64,000 nt of DNA, taken from contig JAGZEG010000005.1 of assembly GCA_018368455.1 (NCBI GenBank), positions 62,001 through 126,000 on the forward strand, read 5' to 3'. Position 1 is the first letter of the stretch; each line of letters begins with the position of its first letter. The notes below the pieces were generated by a model. The model ran no database searches and was not told where the DNA came from. It was given only the letters and a program-made list of their open reading frames with translations. Of the stretch, positions 16,427 through 24,065 are shown piece by piece. This DNA is from Coriobacteriia bacterium. GTDB taxonomy: Bacteria; Actinomycetota; Coriobacteriia; Coriobacteriales; UMGS124. A program made the position numbers and the translations under genes.

Positions 16427-16726
16427 TTACCGGCGGTCGCTGCGGGCGCAAGCTGGCTCCGGGGCGTCGGCCGACACGTCGGCGCACAGCGCCAGCACGT
16501 AGCCGCCGTTGGGTGCCCTGTGGCCCCACGCCGTCTGGGGCAGCTCCGAGCCCTGCCCCAGCAGCACGGCGCACGCCCCGCACATCGCCTCGTGGGCCAT
16601 GGCCGCCGCCTCGTCCAGGGTGGCGCCCCACGTGGCAACCCCCAGGTCGGGGATCTCCACGCCGTAGCCGCCCTCCTCGGGGTAGAGCACGGCCTCGTAT
16701 ATCCCCAGCACGTCCGCTCCTCTCAC
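16427..16726 (-). CDS. HicB-type antitoxin, C-terminally truncated
   Basis: A 99-residue HicB-like protein. Residues 8-50 are the HicB partial RNase H fold (IYEAVLYPEEGGYGVEIPDL, then TLDEAAAMAHEAM). The strand YVLALCADVS follows, after which relatives have a DNA-binding HTH; here the frame ends in PACARSDRR, so that domain is missing. No hicA is adjacent. It is probably a remnant or a stand-alone antitoxin. Confidence 0.55.
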   Translation of the reverse strand: MRGADVLGIYEAVLYPEEGGYGVEIPDLGVATWGATLDEAAAMAHEAMCGACAVLLGQGSELPQTAWGHRAPNGGYVLALCADVSADAPEPACARSDRR

Positions 16727-16766
16727 CGCGGGCCCCTTGATGCTTTTTCAAGGGGATATCTGGAAA

Positions 16767-18164
16767 TTACTCGCCCGTGCCCGTGGGACGAAACCGAACC
16801 ACCTGGCCCGGCTCGGTGGCCCCGCCCTCCATGGCGGCCGCTACGGCGTCGGCCGCCCGGCGCTTCGCCTCGGGGTCTGCGTCGGCGTAGATGTTGAGCG
16901 TCATGGCTGCGTTGGCGTGCCCCAGGATGCTGCTCACGGTCTTCACGTCAACGCCCGCGGCTATGGCGACGGTCGCGAATGTGTGGCGCAGGTCGTGGAA
17001 CACGGGGCGCCTGCCCTGGCTGCCCACGAGCCCCAGGCCGGCCGCGTAGCGCCTCCGCCACGTGCGCGACAGGTATTGCGGGTTCATGTACGCCCCGTCG
17101 GGCCGCCCCAGCACGAACAGGTCGTCTATGTCGCGCCCGCTCGCGCCCGCGGCGATGCGCTCCTCGATGACGGACGCCCTGCGCGACCTCATTGCCTTCA
17201 CGAGGCTTTCGGGCATGGGGATGTTGCGCCGACTGCCTCCGTTCTTTGGCGTCTTCTCGTAGGTGCTATCCCCGCGCCCGATGCTGTGCCTCACGTGGAT
17301 GACGCCGGCGTTCATGTCCACGTCCCGCCACCTGAGCGCGCATATCTCGCCCTCCCGCATGCCGGTCATGAGCGCTATGCGCACACCCAGGGCGTAGGGC
17401 TCCGCCGCGGGCGCCTCGTCCAGGGTGGCCATAAGCCGCGCCCTCTGCTCCATGTCCAGGTAGTTCGGCTCGGGTCTCTTCTGCTTTGGCTTCCTGCACT
17501 TTCTGGCGGGGTTGGTCGGTATGCGCCCCATGTCAACCGCCCATTCGAGCGAGGCGTTGAGCAGTCGCAGGGACTTGATTACCGTCTCGGGGGCGAACTG
17601 CGCGTTCATGTTGCCCAGCCACCTCACCACCATGTCCTCGGTGAGCCCGTCGATGGGCACGCCGCCCAGCTCGCCCGCTATGTGGCGCTCCATTCTGCGA
17701 TACGTGGCCATGGTGGAGTTCTCGGGCCTGCTCTCGTTCTCTACCTTCACGAGGTACGCCGCCACTAGCTCCGCCACGCCCTGAACCGGCACGTACCCCT
17801 CGCGCTCCATGCGCGCCTGCGCCTGGCGCTCGTCCTCGGCCGCCAACACCTCGTCCCTCCACTGCTTGAGGGCTCGCTCCGCCAGCTTCACGCCGGTCAT
17901 GTCGCCGTCGCCCGGGGCGCTCGGGATGTCGAATGTCCGCGACAGGGTGCGCCACTTCCCGCGCACCGGCTTCCCCGCGCCGTTCCTCTCGCCGGTGTCC
18001 AAGTCGCGGTAGCGAATCACCGCGCGCCACTTGCCGTTCTCCTTTATGAGGCAGCCTTTTCCGTACTCGCGCCCGTAGTCCACGGCCTCTCCCAATCTGG
18101 TTTCGCGGCAGGCTTCGCGAAACCACGGCGAAACCGAAATCGTCTTCCGATGCCGCACATACAT
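16767..18164 (-). CDS. int: Tyrosine integrase of the element
   Basis: A 465-residue phage-type tyrosine recombinase. An N-terminal arm-binding region is followed by a core-binding SAM-like domain (residues about 140-225) and the catalytic domain with the first Arg in GMREGEICALRW, the HDLRHTFAT box, the GHANAAMTLNIYAD box with the His and nucleophilic Tyr. All catalytic residues are visible. It lies immediately inside the right att repeat and would catalyse recombination between the 57-bp repeats in tRNA-Glu. The start is the ATG at 18164; its ribosome site is weak, and a TATAAT just upstream suggests a nearly leaderless message. Its 5' coding part holds the candidate arm sites at 18098-18136. 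Confidence 0.95.
   Translation of the reverse strand: MYVRHRKTISVSPWFREACRETRLGEAVDYGREYGKGCLIKENGKWRAVIRYRDLDTGERNGAGKPVRGKWRTLSRTFDIPSAPGDGDMTGVKLAERALKQWRDEVLAAEDERQAQARMEREGYVPVQGVAELVAAYLVKVENESRPENSTMATYRRMERHIAGELGGVPIDGLTEDMVVRWLGNMNAQFAPETVIKSLRLLNASLEWAVDMGRIPTNPARKCRKPKQKRPEPNYLDMEQRARLMATLDEAPAAEPYALGVRIALMTGMREGEICALRWRDVDMNAGVIHVRHSIGRGDSTYEKTPKNGGSRRNIPMPESLVKAMRSRRASVIEERIAAGASGRDIDDLFVLGRPDGAYMNPQYLSRTWRRRYAAGLGLVGSQGRRPVFHDLRHTFATVAIAAGVDVKTVSSILGHANAAMTLNIYADADPEAKRRAADAVAAAMEGGATEPGQVVRFRPTGTGE
18098..18136. promoter_or_regulatory. Candidate integrase/Xis arm-type sites, right end
   Basis: GCGAAACC(A/G) occurs at 18117-18125 and 18128-18136 with 11-bp spacing, as at the left end, plus an inverted copy at 18098-18106. 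The sites lie inside the first codons of the integrase, so Int or Xis binding here could also repress int. Confidence 0.45.
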
Positions 18165-18180
18165 TCCGGATTATAATAAA

Positions 18181-18236
18181 ACCGCAGGTAAATGGCCTAT
18201 CTATTTTTCCGTAAAAATCAGTAAAAGCGCAGGTAA
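18181..18236 (+). repeat. CGCAGGTA direct repeats inside the right att end
   Basis: CCGCAGGTA at 18182-18190 and GCGCAGGTA at 18227-18235 are direct repeats about 45 bp apart. The left junction has the same CCGCAGGTA at 2950-2958. They could be additional recombinase sites. Confidence 0.35.
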
Positions 18237-18249
18237 CCGTTTTATTTCA

Positions 18250-18306
18250 GCCCTTTCAAGGCTGGAACACGGGTTCGAGTCCCGTTGGGGGCACCACTCA
18301 AAACCG
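18250..18306 (+). repeat. attR: right 57-bp attachment repeat (partial tRNA-Glu copy)
   Basis: Identical to 2896-2952. It contains the 3' half of tRNA-Glu from the anticodon arm through the CCA but no 5' half, so it is not a functional tRNA. It marks the right end of the element. Confidence 0.93.
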
Positions 18307-18535
18307 GTCGTTCTTACGTCTCCGTCTACACGCCAATCACAATAGACCTGCTGCTCTAGCCCTCGCTTATAGCTGGCGCCTTTTGCGCGGATGTCCAAGA
18401 ACGACTAACTATGGGGGCTAGAACGACTGAGACGTGACCGTGGCGTCGCGCACTTGCTCTATTATGCGATTAGACTATCCCGCGACGAGTAAGACAAAGG
18501 GAAATAGCTCAGTGAGATGGGAAGGATGGGGAGAG

Positions 18536-18817
18536 ATGTACCAGATCACGCACGTGGACCAGTTCAATAGGCAAGTTTTTGTTCAAGACTCAAAAGGAGG
18601 CTACGAGTATCAGATTAATCTCCGGCATCCAAATAACGCGGGCCTTGAGGAGTGGACGGGAAAACTAGAAGACCTGGTATCCGTGAGCGGTTCATATAGC
18701 TGGACTTGTGGCGAGCCTACGGATATTTACGTCACGCTTAAGCGTGACTGCGTTGACGAGTGGACTCGCGTCTTTAGGCCGTGTGGTGGGAGCAACAGCG
18801 TGGAGGAGATCCAATAG
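18536..18817 (+). CDS. Hypothetical protein
   Basis: A 93-residue soluble protein beginning MYQITHVDQFNRQVFVQDSK. It is strand-rich and acidic-neutral with no signal peptide or membrane segment. I do not recognise the family. The ATG at 18536 has a purine-rich GGATGGGGAGAG site; a frame extends upstream to 18434 but reads less like protein. A strong terminator follows at 18861. It sits outside the integrated element, just past attR. Confidence 0.5.
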   Translation: MYQITHVDQFNRQVFVQDSKGGYEYQINLRHPNNAGLEEWTGKLEDLVSVSGSYSWTCGEPTDIYVTLKRDCVDEWTRVFRPCGGSNSVEEIQ

Positions 18818-18860
18818 CCGTGCTCAGGGGTGTTTTCCAATAACCCTGTCGTCTTATTTT

Positions 18861-18892
18861 GACCCCGACCCTCGATGTAGAGGGTCGGGGTC
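18861..18892 (+). terminator. Intrinsic terminator
   Basis: A perfect 13-bp stem (18861-18873 and 18880-18892) closes a GATGTA loop and is followed by TTCTTA. It ends the preceding plus-strand gene. Confidence 0.8.
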
Positions 18893-19008
18893 TTCTTAGA
18901 GCCGTTCCCTTTGTGACCATTCTCGCTTCTATGTGAGGAAGCCCTGCTCGGGACTGCTCCCTGTGGTGCGGCGTCCTCTCTTCGCGAGGTCCCCACCTAC
19001 CGGGCTCC

Positions 19009-19302
19009 TCACTCCTCTTCCGACTTTTCCTCGGACAAGCGCTGCGCCTCTCGAGCGTCATCCTCGCTAACCGTGACGGCCATGTGTCGCACCTCTACCA
19101 CGTGGTCCTCGGAAACGACGCCGGTTTCCCCGTGGCTTAGGCGAACCAGCGCCTCCAGCTTCAAGCAATCCTCGGCAGCTTTTAGAGCTTCCTCCAGCGT
19201 ATCGCCGCTAGACGACATGCCACCGTATTGCGGGAACTCGACGGTCCACCCGTCGTCGTCCTCGATTGCAACACACTGCCCCGCGAGCGTTAAGGTATCC
19301 AC
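19009..19302 (-). CDS. HicB-like antitoxin, second copy
   Basis: A 97-residue protein with the HicB fold: IEDDDGWTVEFPQYGGMSSS, then GDTLEEALKAAEDCLKLEAL. It lacks a DNA-binding domain and ends in a charged EEKSEEE tail. It follows the longer hicB by 15 bases on the same strand and the two share the TLEEA and DCL segments, so they are tandem paralogs. It may be a spare antitoxin or tune the complex. Confidence 0.7.
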   Translation of the reverse strand: MDTLTLAGQCVAIEDDDGWTVEFPQYGGMSSSGDTLEEALKAAEDCLKLEALVRLSHGETGVVSEDHVVEVRHMAVTVSEDDAREAQRLSEEKSEEE

Positions 19303-19317
19303 AACTATTCCCCTTCG

Positions 19318-19791
19318 TTAGGCCGTTTTCGCGCTTCTGCTCTTATGCTGTCCGGACTTTCTCCCCGGGCCGCGAACCGAGTCGCGGTAGGCCATTGCCG
19401 ACAGCTTAGTGACCATCTCAGACGCCCCCACCATCCGCGTCGCGAGCCTGCCGTCCCTTACAAGCTGTCCGACGCGCTGCCTGCTGACGCCAATGAGATC
19501 TGCCGCCTCGGCGCGGCTGAGGCACTTGGATTCGGCAAGCTCCTCCTCATTCACCTCAACCGAAAGCACGCGCACCTCACCGACGTGCTGGGCTTCGACG
19601 GCGCCGGACTCGCCGTCATCGAGGCGCGTTAAAGCCTCGAGGCGCAGACAGTCCTGTGCAAGCCTCATGGCCTCCTCTAGCGTGTCGCCACTCGTCGCCA
19701 TATGGTTGTACTGAGGAAAGGTAGCGCTCCAGCGGCCTTCGCTTTCGTCCTTGATGAAGACGCACTCGCCAGAGATCTTGAGCGTTTTCAC
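19318..19791 (-). CDS. hicB: HicB antitoxin with C-terminal HTH domain
   Basis: A 157-residue antitoxin. Residues 1-60 are the HicB partial RNase H fold (VFIKDESEGRWSATFPQYN, then GDTLEEAMRLAQDCLRLEAL). Residues about 92-125 are an excisionase-type HTH (SRAEAADLIGVSRQRVGQL, then VRDGRLATRMV), used to repress the operon. The C-terminus is basic. It lies 39 bases after the hicA-like gene on the same strand, the usual hicA-hicB order. Confidence 0.8.
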   Translation of the reverse strand: MKTLKISGECVFIKDESEGRWSATFPQYNHMATSGDTLEEAMRLAQDCLRLEALTRLDDGESGAVEAQHVGEVRVLSVEVNEEELAESKCLSRAEAADLIGVSRQRVGQLVRDGRLATRMVGASEMVTKLSAMAYRDSVRGPGRKSGQHKSRSAKTA

Positions 19792-19830
19792 GGGGCCTCC
19801 AAATCGATGTCATCCCGCGCCTCTCGCTGT

Positions 19831-20097
19831 TTACGCCGCCAACACATTACCGTGATCGGGCGCCAGGATTGCCCTGCGTATTCTCGTCAGAGTTCCCGTC
19901 GGGACGGCTTTCGACATGTACTTGCCGCTCATTCCGATTGGCGTGCGGCCCGCTTTGGAGAACAGCAGGTGCGATCCCTTGCTGCAGCGCTCGGAATACC
20001 CCGCTCGCAGCAGCTCCGACCGCAGCTGGGCGTGCTTCATGCCATCCCACAGCACGACGCCGTCCGGGCCATATGCGCTTTTTGCATCTCGATCCAT
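19831..20097 (-). CDS. hicA: HicA-type mRNA interferase toxin
   Basis: An 88-residue protein. From residue 20 it reads as HicA: MKHAQLRSELLRAGYSE, then the catalytic-histidine motif KGSHLLFSKAG and a basic end. HicA toxins have a dsRBD-like fold and cut mRNA. The start is either ATG 20097 or the internal ATG 20040, which would give the usual HicA length near 69 residues; neither has a strong ribosome site. It is the first gene of the hicA-hicB-hicB group. Confidence 0.75.
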   Translation of the reverse strand: MDRDAKSAYGPDGVVLWDGMKHAQLRSELLRAGYSERCSKGSHLLFSKAGRTPIGMSGKYMSKAVPTGTLTRIRRAILAPDHGNVLAA

Positions 20098-20627
20098 GAG
20101 GCCTCATTCCGTCGATGGTCAGGTTCTTTGCCTTTGACTGTCAGGAGAAAAATACCTCGACGGTTGGACAGAAACGGAGCCTCCCATTTTGACGCGTGCG
20201 ATCTGGTAGTCGCGCCCATTGTGGGCAGGGTCGCGAGGCGTGAGCGCGCGAAGCCGCTGGCAGAACGCCTGGTTCTCACCGAGGCTGGCATAGGGCCTGA
20301 TAGTAGTGACTCCGGGGGCTGGGAGCGGTGGGATCTGATGGCTAATCGCGACTATGTCATAAATCCGCCTAGGACGATAAAGGACGAGATTGACTGGCTC
20401 AAGACGACGCGGGTTGACGAGCAGACACGGTGATTGCCTGGCAATGACAGCGGGGCTCGGGGGTGCATGTTGCCCTTGCAAGTGGCCTCGTGCTCATCCC
20501 TCCTGACAGGCCGGACTCGCTCCCTACGTCCCTTGTGATCCCTATCGCGTCGTTGGTGACGGCGAAGGTGCCGGATGGCTCTTCGGCGCCTACAATCGAC
20601 CCGTCATCATCCGATGGGAGGTTGCCA
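20098..20627. other. Region upstream of addB with a possible gene relic
   Basis: On the plus strand, 20182-20433 reads as protein-like (FDACDLVVAPIVGRVARRE through WLKTTRVDEQTR) but lacks a fitting start, and upstream the same frame loses that character. I do not recognise it; it may be the tail of a lost gene. The rest appears non-coding. A GGGAGG site just before 20628 belongs to addB. Confidence 0.35.
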
Positions 20628-23600
20628 ATGGGCGAAAGCACGAGCCGTTGTTTGGAGGGCCGCGCCACCGCGGGCCTGCGCGTCATATGCGCCGCAGACT
20701 TCCACGGGGCGCGCCTCGCTTGTGATATTGCCGTCAAGGATCTGACATCCGCAGGCGTACCCTGCACCCGGGTGTTCCCGACCGCCGATCGGGCAAAGGC
20801 CGCGCGCCGTCGACTCGCTGACGAGAGCGCGACGGCCGAAGGGGAGCGGATCATCCCAACGCTCGGCGTGGGCGTCACGACGCTGCCTGCCTGGGCTCGG
20901 GAGCGCTGGACGCTGTTCGGCGACGGGCGGTGCCTCGTCTCGTCGGGGCAACGCCGGGCTCTCGTCTCCCGCGCTGTCGAGCGCGCAGCCCTCGCCCCCG
21001 CCGTCGGCAGTAGCGCGCTTGACCTCACGGCCCCCGGCCTCGTCGGCTGTCTCGAGTCACTTGTACGCTCCGCTTCCGGCCTTCCTGCTCTCGTTGATTC
21101 CAGGGCCGCCCTTCCCGAGGGCTTGAGCGGCGCCCAACTCGGGCTGGTGGACCTCGCCCGCTCATATCTGGCGTCTCTCCCCGACGCCGGCCTCGTCGAA
21201 CCCGGCACGGCGGCCGCCCTCCTTCCCGGCCTCATGGGCTCTCTCGGCTGGGAACACCTCGTGCTCGAGGGCATCGGCGAGATGGACCCCGCCCTGTGTG
21301 GCCTTCTTGCCCAGGTTGCGGTGCATGCCGGCGTCACGATTGCCGTCCATGCCGACGCGCGAGCGGTGCGCGCTGCCTGCGAGGCCACATCCCCTTGCGG
21401 CGTGGACGATGCTGTTGCCGATGATCCCGTCCGTGCTTATACCGTGCGCCTTGTGGCGGGCCTCGCGCGCCGATGCCGCGATGCGGGCGCGTCCCTCTCT
21501 GTCGAGGAGGCCCCCGCAAGCGCTCGGCATGACGCTCCCCGTGCCCCGGAGCTCGACGGTCTTGCGAGCCGCCTCTTCAAGGCGAGCGGGCCGGCTGTGG
21601 CCCCGCTTGAGCCTACGGGTGCCGTGCGCTTCCTCTTGCCGGCGGGCCGCTACGCCGAACCTACCGCCCTCGCCGAGGAGATCATCCGCCTCCGTGACGA
21701 GTGGGGCATCGCACCCAGTGATGTGATTCTTACAAGCAGGGATCCCCTGGCGACCGCTTCGAGCCTGGCGGGCCGTCTTGTGGATGCCGGCGTGTCATGC
21801 TGGGCGCGCGGGATGGTGCCGCTCGCCCTGACGCAGGTGGGGCGTGCCCTGATGGGCCTCGCCCGTCTCGCCGATGCTGAGGTGGCTCCCGCGGAGGATC
21901 CCATGGAGCGGGCAAAGCAGGCCCGTCCCGACCTGCGGCCCATCGCAAGCGATCTGGCGCTAAACCCCCTGCTGGGCGTTGGAAGCCCAAGGGCGGAGGG
22001 CGAAAAGCCGCAGAACATGCGCCAGCTCGACCGCCAGTGGCGGCAACGCCGAGTCACGAGCGCTTCTGACTTGCTGGATGACCTCGCTGCCGCGTCGCCG
22101 AACGTTGCGGGGCCAGCCGTCACGGCCGTGCGTGCGGGGGATCTTCTCAAGGCGACGCAGGCCCTGCACCAGACCAGGCCCCACGGCACCCCCGACGACG
22201 CCTGGCTCTGCGAGAGCGCCGCGCTCAAGCTCGCGAAGGGCCTCCTCGAAGCGGCGGGGGTAGGCGCCGGCGAGTCGAATGCTCCTGCGGGTTCTCGAAG
22301 CCATGCCGCCATGTCTCGCTCCCTCGTTGACCAGCTCACCGGCCTCTTCCAGGGCGCCTGTGTGCCCTGCTCGCGCCTATACGCCCCGCAGCCCACGGTG
22401 CCCGAAACGCCCAAGGGCTCCGCTGAGTCTCCTGCTTCCCAGGATCCCTCGTCGCTCCTGCGCATCGTGCGTCTCGCTGACGCGGAGGGGATGCGAGCCC
22501 GCGCCGTCATCGTCGCGGATCTCACGGCGGAAGCCTACCCGCTCTCCGAGCGCGACGACGTCGTGTCTCGCCTGCTTGATGCTCTAGGCGTCGGCTCCGG
22601 TGCCAGTGCGGCCGATCGGCTTCGCCACGAGTTTGCCGGCTCTGTCGAAGCGGCGGGCGAGATCCTCGTGCTTGAGCGCCGACTGCACGGCGTTGACGCT
22701 GAGGACCTGCGACCCTCCGCCCTGTTCGAGGACGCCGTTGATTGCTATCGCCCGGACGTCACGGATCTCGACGACCTCGACAAGGGCACGGGCCTGCCGA
22801 AAGACGGCTCGCTTCCCTGCGACGGAGTTCCGGGTGAGGACTCGTTCAGCAAACTCATTGAGCCGGCGACGCCCCGTCCGTCCGAGGTCGTTGAGTTCGA
22901 CGCGCCCGAACTCCTTACGGGCACGGCCGCGTCGACGGAGCCCCTGCTTTCGGAGAACCCCGACCTGGGCGAGCCAGCGCTGTCGCCAACAGCGCTCGAG
23001 AAATACATCAGCTGCCCCGCTCGCTGGTTCTTCGAGAAGAACCTTCCTTCTACAGAGGGCATTGACGCACAGTTCGACGCACGCGTTGCGGGCACGTTCT
23101 GCCACGAGGTCCTGCAGCGCGTGCACGAGCGCATGCGAGACGAGGGCATGCCGCGCCTCACCCCGTCGACCACGCCAGATGAGTACGACTTGGTCGATAG
23201 GCTTGTCGAGGAGTGCTTTCACGGAGCCCGTCGAGAGTTTGCGCAGGCGGCGCTCGCCGATCGAAGCGGGGATGGCCTGCTCATGCCTTCCGACTGCCTT
23301 GTCGCGATCGATGAGGCAGAGGAGCGCAGCTTTGCCCGATATCTCAGGCAGCTCAAGTCGTGCGTACGGCGAGACAAGTGGATTCCCGAGGGGTTTGCCC
23401 CCCGGGCGTTCGAGCAGAAGATTGGTTTTTCGGCTGACGAGACTCCGGTCTACTACGCTGGAGTGCGCCTGAGGGGCAAGATCGATCGCATCGACGTCGA
23501 TAACAGGGGGCGTGCGCTCGTCATCGACTACAAGGGAACTATCGCTCCGGGCGACTATTCTCCAAAGCCTGACGGGAAAGGTGACGTGCGGAGCGCCGTC

Positions 23601-24065
23601 GTCCTGCCGGCCCTTTGCCAGCTGGGCGTGTCCGGGGCAGACGAAGGGGGCGAAGTCGCGGATCCGCTGCCTTTCCACTCTCAGGCGCTCATCTATGCGT
23701 CCGCCCTGCGCTCGCTGGGCTATGAGCCGGTCGGTGCCCTGTACATGACGTACAAAAAGCTGGGCGATAAGAACCTCGCGTTTGCGGGCTTCATTGACGA
23801 ATCCCAGCGGGACATTCTACTCAAGAGCGCTAAGTCTGCCGATCTCAATGCCGGCTTGTACGTGCCCCCGTATCCCGAGGGTTCGCCTGAGCGCGACGCC
23901 TTTGGGGCAAGCGGGTGGGACGCCCTGTTGAAATATACCGAGGGCCAGGCTGCCGAGGCAGTTGGCCGCATGCGTGACGGCGACATAGGGCCCCGTCCGC
24001 GCTTCGGCGCCAAGAGCTGCAAAAACTGTCCGCTGGCCGCTACGTGCGTACAGAGGGTGATGTAG
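20628..24065 (+). CDS. addB: AddB-type subunit of an ATP-dependent nuclease
   Basis: A 1145-residue protein. The N-terminal two thirds are a decayed helicase fold without a clear Walker A motif, as in AddB. The C-terminal PD-(D/E)XK nuclease shows KIDRIDVDNRGRALVIDYKG. Cysteines in SCPARWFFEKN (middle) and CKNCPLAATC (end) match the four-cysteine iron-sulfur staple of AddB nucleases. With AddA it would process double-strand breaks to start recombination. The ATG at 20628 follows GGGAGG; an upstream in-frame extension is unlikely coding. The stop at 24063-24065 abuts the ATG of addA. Confidence 0.82.
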   Translation: MGESTSRCLEGRATAGLRVICAADFHGARLACDIAVKDLTSAGVPCTRVFPTADRAKAARRRLADESATAEGERIIPTLGVGVTTLPAWARERWTLFGDGRCLVSSGQRRALVSRAVERAALAPAVGSSALDLTAPGLVGCLESLVRSASGLPALVDSRAALPEGLSGAQLGLVDLARSYLASLPDAGLVEPGTAAALLPGLMGSLGWEHLVLEGIGEMDPALCGLLAQVAVHAGVTIAVHADARAVRAACEATSPCGVDDAVADDPVRAYTVRLVAGLARRCRDAGASLSVEEAPASARHDAPRAPELDGLASRLFKASGPAVAPLEPTGAVRFLLPAGRYAEPTALAEEIIRLRDEWGIAPSDVILTSRDPLATASSLAGRLVDAGVSCWARGMVPLALTQVGRALMGLARLADAEVAPAEDPMERAKQARPDLRPIASDLALNPLLGVGSPRAEGEKPQNMRQLDRQWRQRRVTSASDLLDDLAAASPNVAGPAVTAVRAGDLLKATQALHQTRPHGTPDDAWLCESAALKLAKGLLEAAGVGAGESNAPAGSRSHAAMSRSLVDQLTGLFQGACVPCSRLYAPQPTVPETPKGSAESPASQDPSSLLRIVRLADAEGMRARAVIVADLTAEAYPLSERDDVVSRLLDALGVGSGASAADRLRHEFAGSVEAAGEILVLERRLHGVDAEDLRPSALFEDAVDCYRPDVTDLDDLDKGTGLPKDGSLPCDGVPGEDSFSKLIEPATPRPSEVVEFDAPELLTGTAASTEPLLSENPDLGEPALSPTALEKYISCPARWFFEKNLPSTEGIDAQFDARVAGTFCHEVLQRVHERMRDEGMPRLTPSTTPDEYDLVDRLVEECFHGARREFAQAALADRSGDGLLMPSDCLVAIDEAEERSFARYLRQLKSCVRRDKWIPEGFAPRAFEQKIGFSADETPVYYAGVRLRGKIDRIDVDNRGRALVIDYKGTIAPGDYSPKPDGKGDVRSAVVLPALCQLGVSGADEGGEVADPLPFHSQALIYASALRSLGYEPVGALYMTYKKLGDKNLAFAGFIDESQRDILLKSAKSADLNAGLYVPPYPEGSPERDAFGASGWDALLKYTEGQAAEAVGRMRDGDIGPRPRFGAKSCKNCPLAATCVQRVM

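Larger units (their letters stand above)
2953..18306. mobile_element. Integrated satellite-like genetic element in tRNA-Glu
   Basis: The element is about 15.4 kb between the two 57-bp att repeats. It carries an integrase at the right end, an AlpA/Xis-like HTH gene and a primase-helicase at the left end, an XRE-like regulator, a foreign AT-rich passenger block, two related membrane protein genes, and toxin-antitoxin genes. I see no relaxase, type IV secretion, capsid, portal or terminase gene. The integrase, Xis-like, regulator and primase set is that of phage-inducible chromosomal islands, so a phage satellite or a minimal integrative element is the best reading. That classification is inference. 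Confidence 0.85.

Noticed and set aside
19702..20433. A 243-codon plus-strand frame across hicB and hicA
   Set aside because: Most of it is antisense to the hic genes. Only its last 84 codons read like protein, and those are reported as a possible relic.
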